A model generated the notes under the pieces. It saw nothing but the letters and a program-made list of their open reading frames with translations, did not search any database and was not told where the DNA came from. The position numbers and the translations under genes are program-made. This document shows positions 36,391 through 45,212 of a stretch of DNA of 64,000 bases, piece after piece (positions within the stretch are counted from its first letter, which is position 1; each line of letters starts with the position of its first letter). This DNA is from Variovorax paradoxus (lineage in GTDB: Bacteria; Pseudomonadota; Gammaproteobacteria; Burkholderiales; Burkholderiaceae_C): the NCBI RefSeq assembly GCF_009755665.1, contig NZ_CP046622.1, positions 1,302,001 through 1,366,000 on the forward strand, written 5' to 3'.

Positions 36391-37302
36391 ATGACCCCCT
36401 CATTGCTTCAGAAGATCGGCGAGATCCGCAGCAGCGCGCCTGCCACGCGCCGCGCGATTCTCGACCTGATCCTCGAAGACCCCGACCGCGCGCTCGAGGA
36501 GAGCTTCGAGCAGCTGGCCGAGCGCTCGGGCAGCTCGGTGCCCACCATCATGCGCACTTGCCGCGACCTGGGCTTTGCCGGGCTGCGCGAGTTCAAGCTC
36601 GCACTTGCACAAGAGCTTGCGCTGGGCGGCTCGCCGCTGCACCGGCGCGTGAACATCGAGGACGCGGCCGACGAAGTCGTCAGCAAGATCGCGCGCAGCG
36701 CGGCGGCTTCGGTCTCGGGCGTGCGTGGGCAGCTCGATATGCAGGTGCTCGAGGGAGCGGTAGCTGCCATTGCGGCCGCGCCGCATGTCGACTTGTACGG
36801 CGCGGGCGCCACCTCGTGGTTCATGGCCAATGACCTGCAGGCGCGACTCTTCAGGCTCGGCCTTTCGGCCAATGCCTGGGCCGACTACCACCTGCAGCAG
36901 GTGGCGGGTGCGGCGCAGCGGCCGGGCGGCGTGGTCATCGCCATTTCGCACGTGGGCGGCATGCCTTCGCTGCTCGACGCGGTGGACATCGCGCGCGGGC
37001 AGGGCGCCAAGGTGGTTGCGCTCACGCGCCCAGACACCGCGCTGGCGGCCAAGGCCGACTTTCTGCTGGGCCTTTCGGTGCCCGACGACGCGGTGATGCA
37101 CGTGGGCATCGATGCCTACCTGACGCACCTCACGGCCATCGAGATTCTCACGGTGCTGGTGGCGCAGCGGCGCGGCGAGCCCGCGGTACAGCGCCTGCAG
37201 CGTGCGCGCGAAGCCTTTCAGCGCCACGGCATTGACGCGGCCACGCACCCGCTGCAAAGCTGGGACGGCGGCGGCATCAACACCGGAGGCCGCGCATCGT
37301 GA
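36391..37302 (+). CDS. RpiR-family transcriptional regulator
   Basis: A 303-residue regulator. The N-terminal HTH_6 domain (about 1-80) contains ILDLILEDPDRALEESFEQLAERSGSSVPTIMRTCRDLGFAGLREFK, written here in part as its recognition helix SVPTIMRTCRDLG. The SIS domain follows (about 120-260), with DLYGAGATSWFMANDLQARLFRLG and VIAISHVGGMPSLLDAV, normally a sugar-phosphate or ligand-binding site. It lies in the operon it probably controls; the palindrome at 29362 is a candidate operator. The stop overlaps the next GTG start. Confidence 0.93.
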   Translation: MTPSLLQKIGEIRSSAPATRRAILDLILEDPDRALEESFEQLAERSGSSVPTIMRTCRDLGFAGLREFKLALAQELALGGSPLHRRVNIEDAADEVVSKIARSAAASVSGVRGQLDMQVLEGAVAAIAAAPHVDLYGAGATSWFMANDLQARLFRLGLSANAWADYHLQQVAGAAQRPGGVVIAISHVGGMPSLLDAVDIARGQGAKVVALTRPDTALAAKADFLLGLSVPDDAVMHVGIDAYLTHLTAIEILTVLVAQRRGEPAVQRLQRAREAFQRHGIDAATHPLQSWDGGGINTGGRAS

Positions 37303-38777
37303 GTGGAGAAGCCAAAGCCATATTGCTCGAAGCCGGCCTCGTGGTCGACGGCTCGGGCGGGCCTTCATGGACGGGTGACGTGCTGCTGCAGGGCGACCGA
37401 ATCGTTGCGCTCGGCGAAGGCCTGCGTGAGCGGCTGCCAGAAGGCCTTACGCTGGCCGACATCGAGATCGTCGACTGCCGAAAGAAGGTGATAGCCCCCG
37501 GCTTCATCGACGCGCACACGCACGACGACGCCATCGTGCTGCGCGACCCGCTCTGCCTGCCCAAGGTGTCGCAGGGCATCACCACGGTGGTGACAGGCAA
37601 CTGCGGCATTTCGCTTGCGCCATACCGTACCGCGCAATCCAAGCCGCCGCTCACGCTGTTGGGCGCGGAGTCGTTCAAGCACGCCACCATGGCCGAGTAC
37701 CGCGCGGCTGTCGATGCGACTCAGCCCGCCCTCAACGTCGCTGCGCTGGTGGGCCACACCACCTTGCGCTTCGCGGCAATGGAAGCGCTCGACCGCCCCG
37801 CGAGCGGCGACGAACTGGCGCGCATGGCGGCGCTGCTCGACAGCAGCATGGCGGAGGGCGCGCATGGCATGTCGTCGGGTCTGTTCTACGAAGAAGCGTT
37901 TGCCGCTCCCGCCGAGGAAGTGACGGCGCTCGCACGCGTCGTGGCAAGGCATGGCGGCGTCTACGCGACGCATCTGCGCAGCGAAATGCAGCAGATCATC
38001 GAGGCGCTGCATGAAGCGGGCGACACGGCCTTCAGCGCCGGCGTGCCGCTCGTCATTTCGCACCACAAGTGCGCCGGCCCCGCCAACTGGGGCCGCACGA
38101 AGGAAACGCTGCCGCTGATCGAGGCGCTCGCGGAGCGGCAGAAAATTTCGATGGACGTGTACCCCTACGTGGCCGGCTCCACCGTGCTGCGCGAAGACCT
38201 GGTCGACGGCGTCATCGACGTGCTGCTGACCTGGTCCGACCCGCATCCCGAGATGACCGGCCGCCTGATCTCCGACATTGCGCGTGAGTGGGGCACCACC
38301 GAACAGGAGGCGTGCCTCCGCCTGAAGCCCGGCGGTGCCTGCTACTTCCAGATGCAGGAAGAGGACGTGGAGCGTGTCATTGCGCATCCGCTCACCATGA
38401 TCGGCAGCGACGGCCTGCCGCACGATCGCCATCCGCATCCCCGTCTGTGGGGCGCGTTCCCGCGCGTGTTCGCGCGCTACTGGCGCCAGCGCCGGCTGTT
38501 CACGCTGGAGCAGGCCGTGCACAAGATGACGGGCATGACCGCGCGGAACCTCCGCATCGCCGACCGCGGGTTGCTGCGCGTGGGTGCGATGGCCGACGTG
38601 GTGGTGTTCGACCCGGAGACCATTGCCGACACTGCCACCTACGACAAGCCGCACGGCGTGAGCCTGGGGGTGGAGCGGGTGTTCGTGAATGGGGTGCTCG
38701 CGTATCGCGGCGGTGGCGCCGAGGCGAAGGTGCTGGCTCGGGCGGGGCGGATGCTTAGCCGGGGGCTGAGGGCGTAA
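37299..38777 (+). CDS. N-acyl-D-amino-acid deacylase (D-aminoacylase)
   Basis: A 492-residue amidohydrolase-superfamily enzyme that frees D-amino acids from N-acyl-D-amino acids. Metal-site residues typical of D-aminoacylase are visible: DAHTHDD (H73, H75), GNCGIS (C102), THLRSE, VISHHKCAG and an Asp in IGSDGLPHDRHPHP. The start is GTG, overlapping the RpiR stop (GTGA), with GGAGG upstream. Its product would feed the D-amino-acid deaminase encoded two genes before. It ends the operon; a large inverted repeat follows. Confidence 0.92.
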   Translation: MSGEAKAILLEAGLVVDGSGGPSWTGDVLLQGDRIVALGEGLRERLPEGLTLADIEIVDCRKKVIAPGFIDAHTHDDAIVLRDPLCLPKVSQGITTVVTGNCGISLAPYRTAQSKPPLTLLGAESFKHATMAEYRAAVDATQPALNVAALVGHTTLRFAAMEALDRPASGDELARMAALLDSSMAEGAHGMSSGLFYEEAFAAPAEEVTALARVVARHGGVYATHLRSEMQQIIEALHEAGDTAFSAGVPLVISHHKCAGPANWGRTKETLPLIEALAERQKISMDVYPYVAGSTVLREDLVDGVIDVLLTWSDPHPEMTGRLISDIAREWGTTEQEACLRLKPGGACYFQMQEEDVERVIAHPLTMIGSDGLPHDRHPHPRLWGAFPRVFARYWRQRRLFTLEQAVHKMTGMTARNLRIADRGLLRVGAMADVVVFDPETIADTATYDKPHGVSLGVERVFVNGVLAYRGGGAEAKVLARAGRMLSRGLRA

Positions 38778-38804
38778 TTCATCCGAGGCGCGTGCAAAGG
38801 CCAC

Positions 38805-39020
38805 CGGGTACTCCCCTCCGCGAATGTCCCCCGGGGCTGCGCCCCTCCTCCTTTATTTCGCTGCGCGGAGCACCCGATGCCCTGTGCACTTGGGCATGCT
38901 GCTGGTGCAACGCCGATCAACGACCGCCGCTCATAACGCTCCCGCTGATGGGGTGCCTTGCGCAGCGAAATAAAGGAGGAGGCCGCAGGCCGGGGGACAT
39001 TCGCGGAGTAAGGTACCCCG
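38805..39020. repeat. Large inverted repeat between convergent genes
   Basis: Two arms of about 70 bases, 38805-38875 and 38951-39020, are reverse complements at roughly 85 percent by eye. Shared blocks include CGCGAATGTCCCCCGG, CTCCTCCTTTATTTCGCTGC and GCACCC. The loop of about 75 bases has no coding content. It fills most of the 291-base gap between the deacylase gene and the aldehyde dehydrogenase gene, which end tail-to-tail, so it may act as a two-way transcription barrier. It could be a pair of copies of one dispersed element in opposite orientation. Confidence 0.88.
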
Positions 39021-39068
39021 TCGGCGGGTGCGCCGCCCTGAACAGCGGCGCCACGAGAACAACCGAAG

Positions 39069-40520
39069 TCAGAACGGATAGTGCCGCGGCGTAGTCTGCA
39101 CAGTCATCCAGCGCAATTCGGTAAAAGCTTCGACACCCGCCCTGCCGCCGAACCGCCCATAGCCTGACGACTTCACGCCGCCAAAGGGCATCTGCGCCTC
39201 GTCGTGCACCGTCGGTCCATTGACATGGCAGATGCCGGCTTCGATACGGCGCGCCACGTTCCAGGCCCGCGCCACATCGCGGCCGAACACGGCGGACGAG
39301 AGGCCGAACTCGTTGTCGTTTGCCACCGCCACCGCTTCTTCCACGCCATTGACGCGCACGACCGCCTTCACCGGTCCGAAGGATTCCTCGCGGTAGATTC
39401 CCATTGCCGGCGTTACGTGGTCGAGCACCGTTGCCGGCATCAGGGTGCTGTCGGCCTTGCCGCCGCAGACCAGCCTGGCGCCCTTGGCGAGCGCATCGTC
39501 GATCAGTGCGTTGCATCGCGTCACCGTGCTCATGTCGACCACCGAGCCGAGCACCACCGGGCCTTCGCGCGGATCGCCGAGCGGCAGGCTCTGCGCCCTT
39601 GCCGCGAACTTGGCGACAAATTCGTCGCCAATGGCGTCGTCCACCACGATCCGTTCGGTGGACATGCAGATCTGCCCGGAGTTGGCGAAGGCGCCGAAGA
39701 TCGCGCCGTTCACCGCCGCGTCGATGTCGGCATCGTCCAGAACCAGCAGCGGGGCCTTGCCGCCGAGTTCGAGCACGGCGGGCTTCAGGTATTTGGCGCA
39801 GGTCTGCGCGATAAGCCGGCCCACGCGAGTCGAGCCGGTGAAGTTGACACGGCGCACCGCAGGGTGCGCCACCATGGCCTCGACCACGGCGCCTGCATCG
39901 GCGGGCGCATTGGTCACGAAGTTCACCACTCCTTTCGGAAGGCCCGCTTCGCTCAGCGCCTCGATGATGAGCGCATGCGTTTCGGGGCACAGCTCGGAAC
40001 CCTTCAGCACCACCGTGTTGCCGCAGGCGAGCGGCGTTGCGACGGCCCGCGTGGCGAGGATTACCGGCGCGTTCCACGGCGCGATGCCCAGCACCACGCC
40101 GGCCGCCTGCCGTACGCCCATGGCCAGGCTGCCGGGCACATCGGAAGGAATCACCTCGCCGCTGATTTGCGTGGAGAGCGAAGCCGCCTCGGTGAGCAGG
40201 CCAGCCGCGAGGTGGACGTTGAAGCCCGCCCACTGGGCCGAAGCGCCGGTTTCGCGCGCCATGGCCTGGACGAATGCATCGGTGCGCGCCTCCAGCGCGT
40301 GCGCCGCCTTCAGCAGCAGGCTGCGGCGCTCGCCGGGGCCGGTCTGCGACCAGGTTGCGAAGGCGCGCTGCGCCGCGTCGACAGCCGCCACCGCATCGGC
40401 CGGCGTGCAAGAGGGCGCACGCGTGGCCACGCCGCCGTCCAGCGGGTTGCGGCGCTCGAAGGTCGCGCCGCCCGACGCGGAGCGGTGCTCGCCGTCGATG
40501 AACATGAAAACGTCGATCAT
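39069..40520 (-). CDS. NAD(P)-dependent aldehyde dehydrogenase (aromatic/vanillin dehydrogenase-like)
   Basis: A 483-residue ALDH-superfamily enzyme. Cofactor binding is marked by APWNAPVILATRAVATPL and FTGSTRVGRL. The catalytic Glu is in LELGGKAP and the nucleophilic Cys in FANSGQICMSTERI. It ends with the usual EESFGPV and MPFGGVKSSGYGRFGG blocks. Sequence style resembles vanillin/salicylaldehyde dehydrogenases. AAGGA precedes the chosen ATG. It follows a liv-type ABC operon after 38 bases, with a FeaR-like regulator at the other end, so an aromatic aldehyde from an imported compound is a plausible substrate. Confidence 0.9.
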   Translation of the reverse strand: MIDVFMFIDGEHRSASGGATFERRNPLDGGVATRAPSCTPADAVAAVDAAQRAFATWSQTGPGERRSLLLKAAHALEARTDAFVQAMARETGASAQWAGFNVHLAAGLLTEAASLSTQISGEVIPSDVPGSLAMGVRQAAGVVLGIAPWNAPVILATRAVATPLACGNTVVLKGSELCPETHALIIEALSEAGLPKGVVNFVTNAPADAGAVVEAMVAHPAVRRVNFTGSTRVGRLIAQTCAKYLKPAVLELGGKAPLLVLDDADIDAAVNGAIFGAFANSGQICMSTERIVVDDAIGDEFVAKFAARAQSLPLGDPREGPVVLGSVVDMSTVTRCNALIDDALAKGARLVCGGKADSTLMPATVLDHVTPAMGIYREESFGPVKAVVRVNGVEEAVAVANDNEFGLSSAVFGRDVARAWNVARRIEAGICHVNGPTVHDEAQMPFGGVKSSGYGRFGGRAGVEAFTELRWMTVQTTPRHYPF

Positions 40521-40558
40521 GGAAGTGTCCTTGGGAGAAAGAAGAGGGTGGAGGTGTC

Positions 40559-41269
40559 TCAGGCCGCGCCCAGGTAGGCCTGCCGCACCACGTCGGAGTC
40601 GAGCAGCGCGCGCGCCTCGCCCGCGGCAACCACGCGTCCGCGCTCCAGCACATAGCCGCGATCGGCGGCCTGCAGCGCCTTGCGCACGTTCTGTTCGACC
40701 ATCAGCACCGTGACGCCCTGCGAGGCGATGCGGCGCACGATAAAAAGGAGCTCGTCGACCATGCGCGGCGCAAGGCCGAGCGAGGGCTCGTCGAGCATCA
40801 GGAGGCGGGGACCGCTCATCATCGCGCGAGCGACGGCCACCATCTGCTGCTCGCCGCCGCTCATGGTGCCGGCCAGCTGCGCGGCGCGTTCTTTCAGGCG
40901 CGGAAAATCGTCGAAGGCGCGCGCGAGGCGCTCGGCGCGCAGCCGGGCGGGAACGAGCCAGCCGCCGAGTTCGAGGTTCTCGGCAACGGTCATCTGCGGA
41001 AAGAGCTGGCGGCCCTCCGCAACCAGCGCAAGGCCCCGGCGCACGCATGCCGTGGCATCGCCCGATGGCAGCGCCGCGTCGTCGAGCACGGCATCGCCCG
41101 TGCGCGGCAGCAGTCCGGCGAGCGCCTTCAGCAGCGTGGTCTTGCCCGCGCCGTTGGGGCCGAGCACGACGGTGATGCCGGGCAGCACGTCGAGGTTCAT
41201 GTCCTGGATCACCTGGAAGCCGTGATAGCCCGCGCACAAGCCGCGCACGGTGAGTTGCGCGGTGCTCAA
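40559..41269 (-). CDS. Branched-chain-type ABC transporter ATPase (LivF, first system)
   Basis: A 236-residue ATPase with Walker A GPNGAGKTT, Q-loop VAEGRQLFPQMTV, signature MSGGEQQMVAVARAMM and Walker B LLMLDEPSLGLAP, the LivF pattern. The start appears to be TTG at 41269, which overlaps the livG stop as TTGA; the first in-frame ATG after it falls inside the ABC domain, and upstream frames lie within livG. Unusual start codons coupled to an overlap recur in this window. It is the last transporter gene before the aldehyde dehydrogenase. Confidence 0.92.
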   Translation of the reverse strand: MSTAQLTVRGLCAGYHGFQVIQDMNLDVLPGITVVLGPNGAGKTTLLKALAGLLPRTGDAVLDDAALPSGDATACVRRGLALVAEGRQLFPQMTVAENLELGGWLVPARLRAERLARAFDDFPRLKERAAQLAGTMSGGEQQMVAVARAMMSGPRLLMLDEPSLGLAPRMVDELLFIVRRIASQGVTVLMVEQNVRKALQAADRGYVLERGRVVAAGEARALLDSDVVRQAYLGAA

Positions 41270-42018
41270 GCCATGGCCTCCATCTCGTCGCCCAGGTAGG
41301 CCTCGACCACCTCGGCGTTGCGCACCACCTCGGCCGGCGTGCCGTCGGCAATCTTGCGGCCCTGGTGCAGCACCAGCACGCGCTCGACGTACTTCAGCAG
41401 CGTGGTTACTGCGTGCTCGATCCACACCACCGCAAGGCCATGGTCGTCGCGCAGCCTGCGGATGCGCCTTGCCATTGCGTCGACCTCCGCTTCGGTGAGG
41501 CCGGCCGCCACTTCGTCGAGCAGCAGCACGCGCGGCCGGGTGCCCAGGGCCATGCCGATCTCGAGCAGCCGCTGCTGCGAAGGCGTCACGTCGGCCGCGA
41601 TGTTCTGCGCGAGGCGGCCCAGGCCCAGCATATCCAGGATTTCGCCCGTGCTGCCCAGCCCGGCAATGGGCGTTCGATGCCGCCCCGCGAACTGCATGCC
41701 GAAGCGCACGTTGTCCTCGAGCGTCATGCCGCCCATCACGCGCGGCGTCTGGAAGGTGCGCGCAATGCCGTGCGCGGCATACAGGTGGGGGCCCCGCCGC
41801 GTGAGGTCGACACCGCCCTCGACCAGCAGCTGCCCCGAGGTCGGCATGACCACGCCCGAGATCGCGTTGAAGAAGGTCGTCTTGCCCGCGCCGTTCGGGC
41901 CGATGATGCCGACCAGCTCGCCCGCATGCAGCGTGGCGCTCACGGCATCGACCGCGGTGAGCCCGCCGAAGCGCACCGTGAGCTCGCGGGCTTCGAGAAG
42001 AGGCGTGCGGTCAGTCAT
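41266..42018 (-). CDS. Branched-chain-type ABC transporter ATPase (LivG, first system)
   Basis: A 250-residue ATPase. Walker A is GPNGAGKTT (about 40-48). HLYAAHGIARTFQTPRVMGGMTLEDNV is the LivG-type Q-loop region. The signature is unusual, DVTPSQQRLLEIGMALG in place of LSxGQQ. Walker B is VLLLDEVAAGL, and switch His WIEHAV. The gene overlaps livM by 8 bases upstream and livF by 4 bases downstream. Confidence 0.92.
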   Translation of the reverse strand: MTDRTPLLEARELTVRFGGLTAVDAVSATLHAGELVGIIGPNGAGKTTFFNAISGVVMPTSGQLLVEGGVDLTRRGPHLYAAHGIARTFQTPRVMGGMTLEDNVRFGMQFAGRHRTPIAGLGSTGEILDMLGLGRLAQNIAADVTPSQQRLLEIGMALGTRPRVLLLDEVAAGLTEAEVDAMARRIRRLRDDHGLAVVWIEHAVTTLLKYVERVLVLHQGRKIADGTPAEVVRNAEVVEAYLGDEMEAMA

Positions 42019-42946
42019 TTCCGTGCCCCCGCAATGCCACTACCTTGCGTTGCCAAAGCGACGCGAGGCCATTGGGCAGGTACATCACGCATAGGATCAG
42101 CAAGAGCCCGAGCACCATCATGTAGCCGTAGGGCAACTGCAGCCGCAGCGTCTCCGACAGCAGGCTGAAGACGATGGCCGCGGTCACCGGCCCGCCGATG
42201 CTGGCGGCGCCGCCGATCATCGCGATGAGCACGGTCTGGAAGCCGATGAAGGGACTGAACACGGCGGGCGGGTCGATGTAGGTCCAGCGTACCGCCATTG
42301 CAGCGCCAACGGCTCCCGCGAAGGCGGCGGTGAGCGCGAAGCCCGCGATCTTCATGCGCCGGGTGTCCACGCCCAGGGTCTGCGCGCGCTGCTCGTCGGC
42401 ACCGATGCCTGCCAGCGCAAGCCCGAAGCGGCTGCGTTTCACGAGCAGCGCTGTCGCGATTGCGGCTGCCGCGATCGCCAGCACCGTCAGGTACACCGTC
42501 TCGTTGGACGGCACCACGGTGAGCACGCGGCCCACCGTGCCCGACACCTGCTTCTCGACAAAGGTGACGGCGTGGCGGATCAGCTCCGTCATGCCGAAGG
42601 TCAGCACAGCGAAGTAGGTGCCGCGCAGGTGCAGCACGGCCGCGCCCATCAGTACTGCCACCGCGCTTGCAATGGCCGCGCCGCTGAGGATGACCAGGGG
42701 CCATGGCAGCACCTCGAGCAGCGTGGCGCTCGCATACGCACCAAGCCCGAAGAACGCCGAGGTTGCAAGCGACAGATACCGCGTCGCGCCGCAGAACAGC
42801 GACCAGCTGGTGGCGAGCGCGATGTACATCAGGCAGCCGAGTGCCACTGAGGCAACGAATTCGGACGCGACCCATGGCACCGCGGCAGCCAGCACAATGC
42901 CGGCTGCCAGCACCCACCAGGATCTGTTTTGAAAGAAGGAAGTCAT
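42011..42946 (-). CDS. Branched-chain-type ABC transporter permease (LivM, first system)
   Basis: A 311-residue inner-membrane permease with 8 or more hydrophobic segments. YLSLATSAFFGLGAYASATLL and the loop RSRFGLALAGIGADEQRAQTLGVDTRRMKIAGFALTAAFAG are LivM family marks; the latter contacts the ATPases. The protein ends LWQRKVVALRGHGND. The ATG is preceded by AAGAAGGAAG. It overlaps livH by 4 bases and livG by 8, so the set is translated as a unit. Confidence 0.92.
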   Translation of the reverse strand: MTSFFQNRSWWVLAAGIVLAAAVPWVASEFVASVALGCLMYIALATSWSLFCGATRYLSLATSAFFGLGAYASATLLEVLPWPLVILSGAAIASAVAVLMGAAVLHLRGTYFAVLTFGMTELIRHAVTFVEKQVSGTVGRVLTVVPSNETVYLTVLAIAAAAIATALLVKRSRFGLALAGIGADEQRAQTLGVDTRRMKIAGFALTAAFAGAVGAAMAVRWTYIDPPAVFSPFIGFQTVLIAMIGGAASIGGPVTAAIVFSLLSETLRLQLPYGYMMVLGLLLILCVMYLPNGLASLWQRKVVALRGHGND

Positions 42947-43821
42947 TTGCGGGAGAACAGTCCGTTGGGCCGCCAGATCAGCACGCCGATGAACACGGCA
43001 TACGACAGCAGCATCTTGAGCGAGGGGCTTGTGTAGTGCATGCCCAGTGCTTCGACCACGCCCAGCAACAGGCCGCCGACCAGGCTGCCCGCGACGCTGC
43101 CGAAGCCGCCAAGGGTGATGACGATCAACGCCGTCACGGTGTAGGGCTCGCCCATCGAGGGAGAGATCTCGTAGGTCATCGACAGCAGCGCGCCGGCCAC
43201 GCCGGAGAGCCCCAGGCCGATGCCGAACATCAGCGGGTGCAGCCGCTTGGTGTTGATGCCCACGAGCTGTGCGCCGGTGGGCGACTGCATCAGCGCGCGC
43301 ACCGCCTTGCCCAGCAGCGTGAGCTTGAGCAACGCGATGAGTGCAATGCTCAACGCCAGCGCCACGCCGAAGAGCACCAGCTTGTTGGCCGTGAAGCGCA
43401 TCTCGCCCAGCTGCACCGGCTCGGCCAGGTAGTCGTAGCCGCGCAGGTCGCCGCCCCAGACGAGCAGGGCCGTGTTCTGCACGAAGAACATCAGGCCGAA
43501 ACCCACCATCAGGCTGCGCGCCTCGAACACATCGACATTCGGCGCGCGCGCCGCCACCTGGCGGAAGCACAGCCAGTGCACCGCCATGCCCAGCACCATC
43601 AGCAGCGCGAAGGCGACCGGCATGAACACCAGCGGCGAGATGCCCAGCGCCGTGTGCGCCCACCAGGTGAGAAAGGCGCCGAGCATCAGGAACTCGCCGT
43701 GCGAGATGTTCATGATGCGCATCAGCCCGTACTGCAGGTTCAGCCCGATGGCCACCAGCGCGTAGATGCCACCCGAAATCAATCCGCCGGCAAGGAGCTC
43801 GGCCCATCCAGAGAACGACAC
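42943..43821 (-). CDS. Branched-chain-type ABC transporter permease (LivH, first system)
   Basis: A 292-residue permease with the LivH N-terminus GGLISGGIYALVAIGLNLQYGLMRIMNISHGEFLMLGAF. The ATPase-contact loop is LLGKAVRALMQSPTGAQLVGINTKRLHPLMFGIG. The C-terminal half has ALIVITLGGFGSVAGSLVGGLLLGVVEALG. The start is GTG at 43821, four bases after the stop of the binding-protein gene. Transport specificity cannot be inferred from this subunit. Confidence 0.92.
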   Translation of the reverse strand: MSFSGWAELLAGGLISGGIYALVAIGLNLQYGLMRIMNISHGEFLMLGAFLTWWAHTALGISPLVFMPVAFALLMVLGMAVHWLCFRQVAARAPNVDVFEARSLMVGFGLMFFVQNTALLVWGGDLRGYDYLAEPVQLGEMRFTANKLVLFGVALALSIALIALLKLTLLGKAVRALMQSPTGAQLVGINTKRLHPLMFGIGLGLSGVAGALLSMTYEISPSMGEPYTVTALIVITLGGFGSVAGSLVGGLLLGVVEALGMHYTSPSLKMLLSYAVFIGVLIWRPNGLFSRK

Positions 43822-43825
43822 GCTG

Positions 43826-45016
43826 TTATTTCCAGGCCGGCTTGGGCATCAGTTGCGCGGTGGCCCGGTCCTTGGGCCACACCACCTCGAAGTCGCCGCC
43901 TTGCCACTGCGCCACCGTGCCGGGAATCGACGCGTTCTCGCTCCCCTCGAAGCGGATCGGCCCCAGGATGGTCTTGAACTCGTTCTTCGCGATCTGGTCG
44001 CGCAGCGCCTTGCGGTCCAGGCCCGCTTTCTCGACCGCCTGCTGCAGGATCTGCAGGCCTGCCCATGCATGGCCGCTGGCCCAGCGGTCGGGCTCCTTGC
44101 CGAATTTCTTCGTGTGCGCATCGAAGTACGCCTTGGCCTCGGCGCTGGTCTTGCCGTTCCACGAGCCCATGCCGATCACGCCCTCGGTATTGGCTGCCAT
44201 CACATTCTTGTAGAGCTGGAAGGCCGTGCCCACCGAGGCGTAGAAGTACTTCGGGTTGAAACCCACCTCGCGCGCCTGGCGGCTTGCCAGGATGGTGTCC
44301 GGCGGATAGGTGATGCCGATGAAGGCGTCGGGGTTCAGGTCCTTCATCGTGCGCAGCACGGGCGCCAGGTCTTTCACGCCCAGGGGGTAGCTCTTGCGGT
44401 CGAGCACCTGAATCTGGGTTTTCTTCAGCGCATTGTTCAGCGCGGCAAAGTTCTCCAGGCCGAACAGGTCGTCCATGTAGACGATGGTGATGGTCTTCAC
44501 GTTCTGGGCCACCAGCATGTCGACCAGCGCGCCCATCATCTTGTCCGGCTGCTGCAGCAGCGAGAAGAAGAACGGCAGGCGCATGTCGATGAGCTTGCGC
44601 GAAAGCGCGGTAGGCGCCAGCAGCGGGTAGCCGAAGCGGTTGGCCAGCGGTGCCACGGCAAAGTTGGCGCCCGAACCCCAGGGCGGCAGCACCAGGTCGA
44701 CCTTGTCGCTGCCCATCAGCTTCTCGAAGGTTCGCACGCAGGTCTCGGTCTCGCTGCGGTCGTCGTAGCCGATCAGTTCGATGGGGCGCCTGGCACCCTT
44801 TACCGACAGTCCGCCCGCGGCGTTGACCTGCTCGGCCCACAGCAGGTAGTTGGGTTCCTGGCTGACCTGTGCGCCGGCCGCCCATGGGCCGGTGCGTGCG
44901 ATGGCGTAGCCGATGCGGACGGGGCCGCTTTGCGCAAGCAGGCGCGGTGCGACGGCGGCGGTGCCCAGGGCGGTGGCGGCGCCCTGGATCCAGCGGCGGC
45001 GGGTGGCGTGAAGCAT
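43826..45016 (-). CDS. Branched-chain-type ABC transporter substrate-binding protein (first system)
   Basis: A 396-residue periplasmic binding protein of the LivK/type I fold. The N-terminus LHATRRRWIQGAATALG has an RR-x-W pattern and a hydrophobic stretch to about residue 29, suggesting Tat export. The mature part has VRIGYAIARTGPWAAGAQVSQEPN and TETCVRTFEKLMGSDKVDLVLPPW. Related proteins bind aromatic acids or amides as often as amino acids. AGGAG lies ahead of the ATG. It heads the operon and diverges from the AraC-type regulator. Confidence 0.9.
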   Translation of the reverse strand: MLHATRRRWIQGAATALGTAAVAPRLLAQSGPVRIGYAIARTGPWAAGAQVSQEPNYLLWAEQVNAAGGLSVKGARRPIELIGYDDRSETETCVRTFEKLMGSDKVDLVLPPWGSGANFAVAPLANRFGYPLLAPTALSRKLIDMRLPFFFSLLQQPDKMMGALVDMLVAQNVKTITIVYMDDLFGLENFAALNNALKKTQIQVLDRKSYPLGVKDLAPVLRTMKDLNPDAFIGITYPPDTILASRQAREVGFNPKYFYASVGTAFQLYKNVMAANTEGVIGMGSWNGKTSAEAKAYFDAHTKKFGKEPDRWASGHAWAGLQILQQAVEKAGLDRKALRDQIAKNEFKTILGPIRFEGSENASIPGTVAQWQGGDFEVVWPKDRATAQLMPKPAWK

Positions 45017-45212
45017 GACAAGTCTCCTCCGGGCATCGGTATGCGCCCGCTGCCGGGATCGTAGAAACAGCGGCCTTGCGGTGCTGTTCCGGCCGCGCAG
45101 AAAAGGCTTGACGCAGCGTGCACGGCGCTAGTGGTTAACCCGTGGGTCCGTGCGCCGGCAAGGCGGCTCACAATGAAAGGCACCCCGGCCCTTGCAATCT
45201 TTTGTTTTCGCC

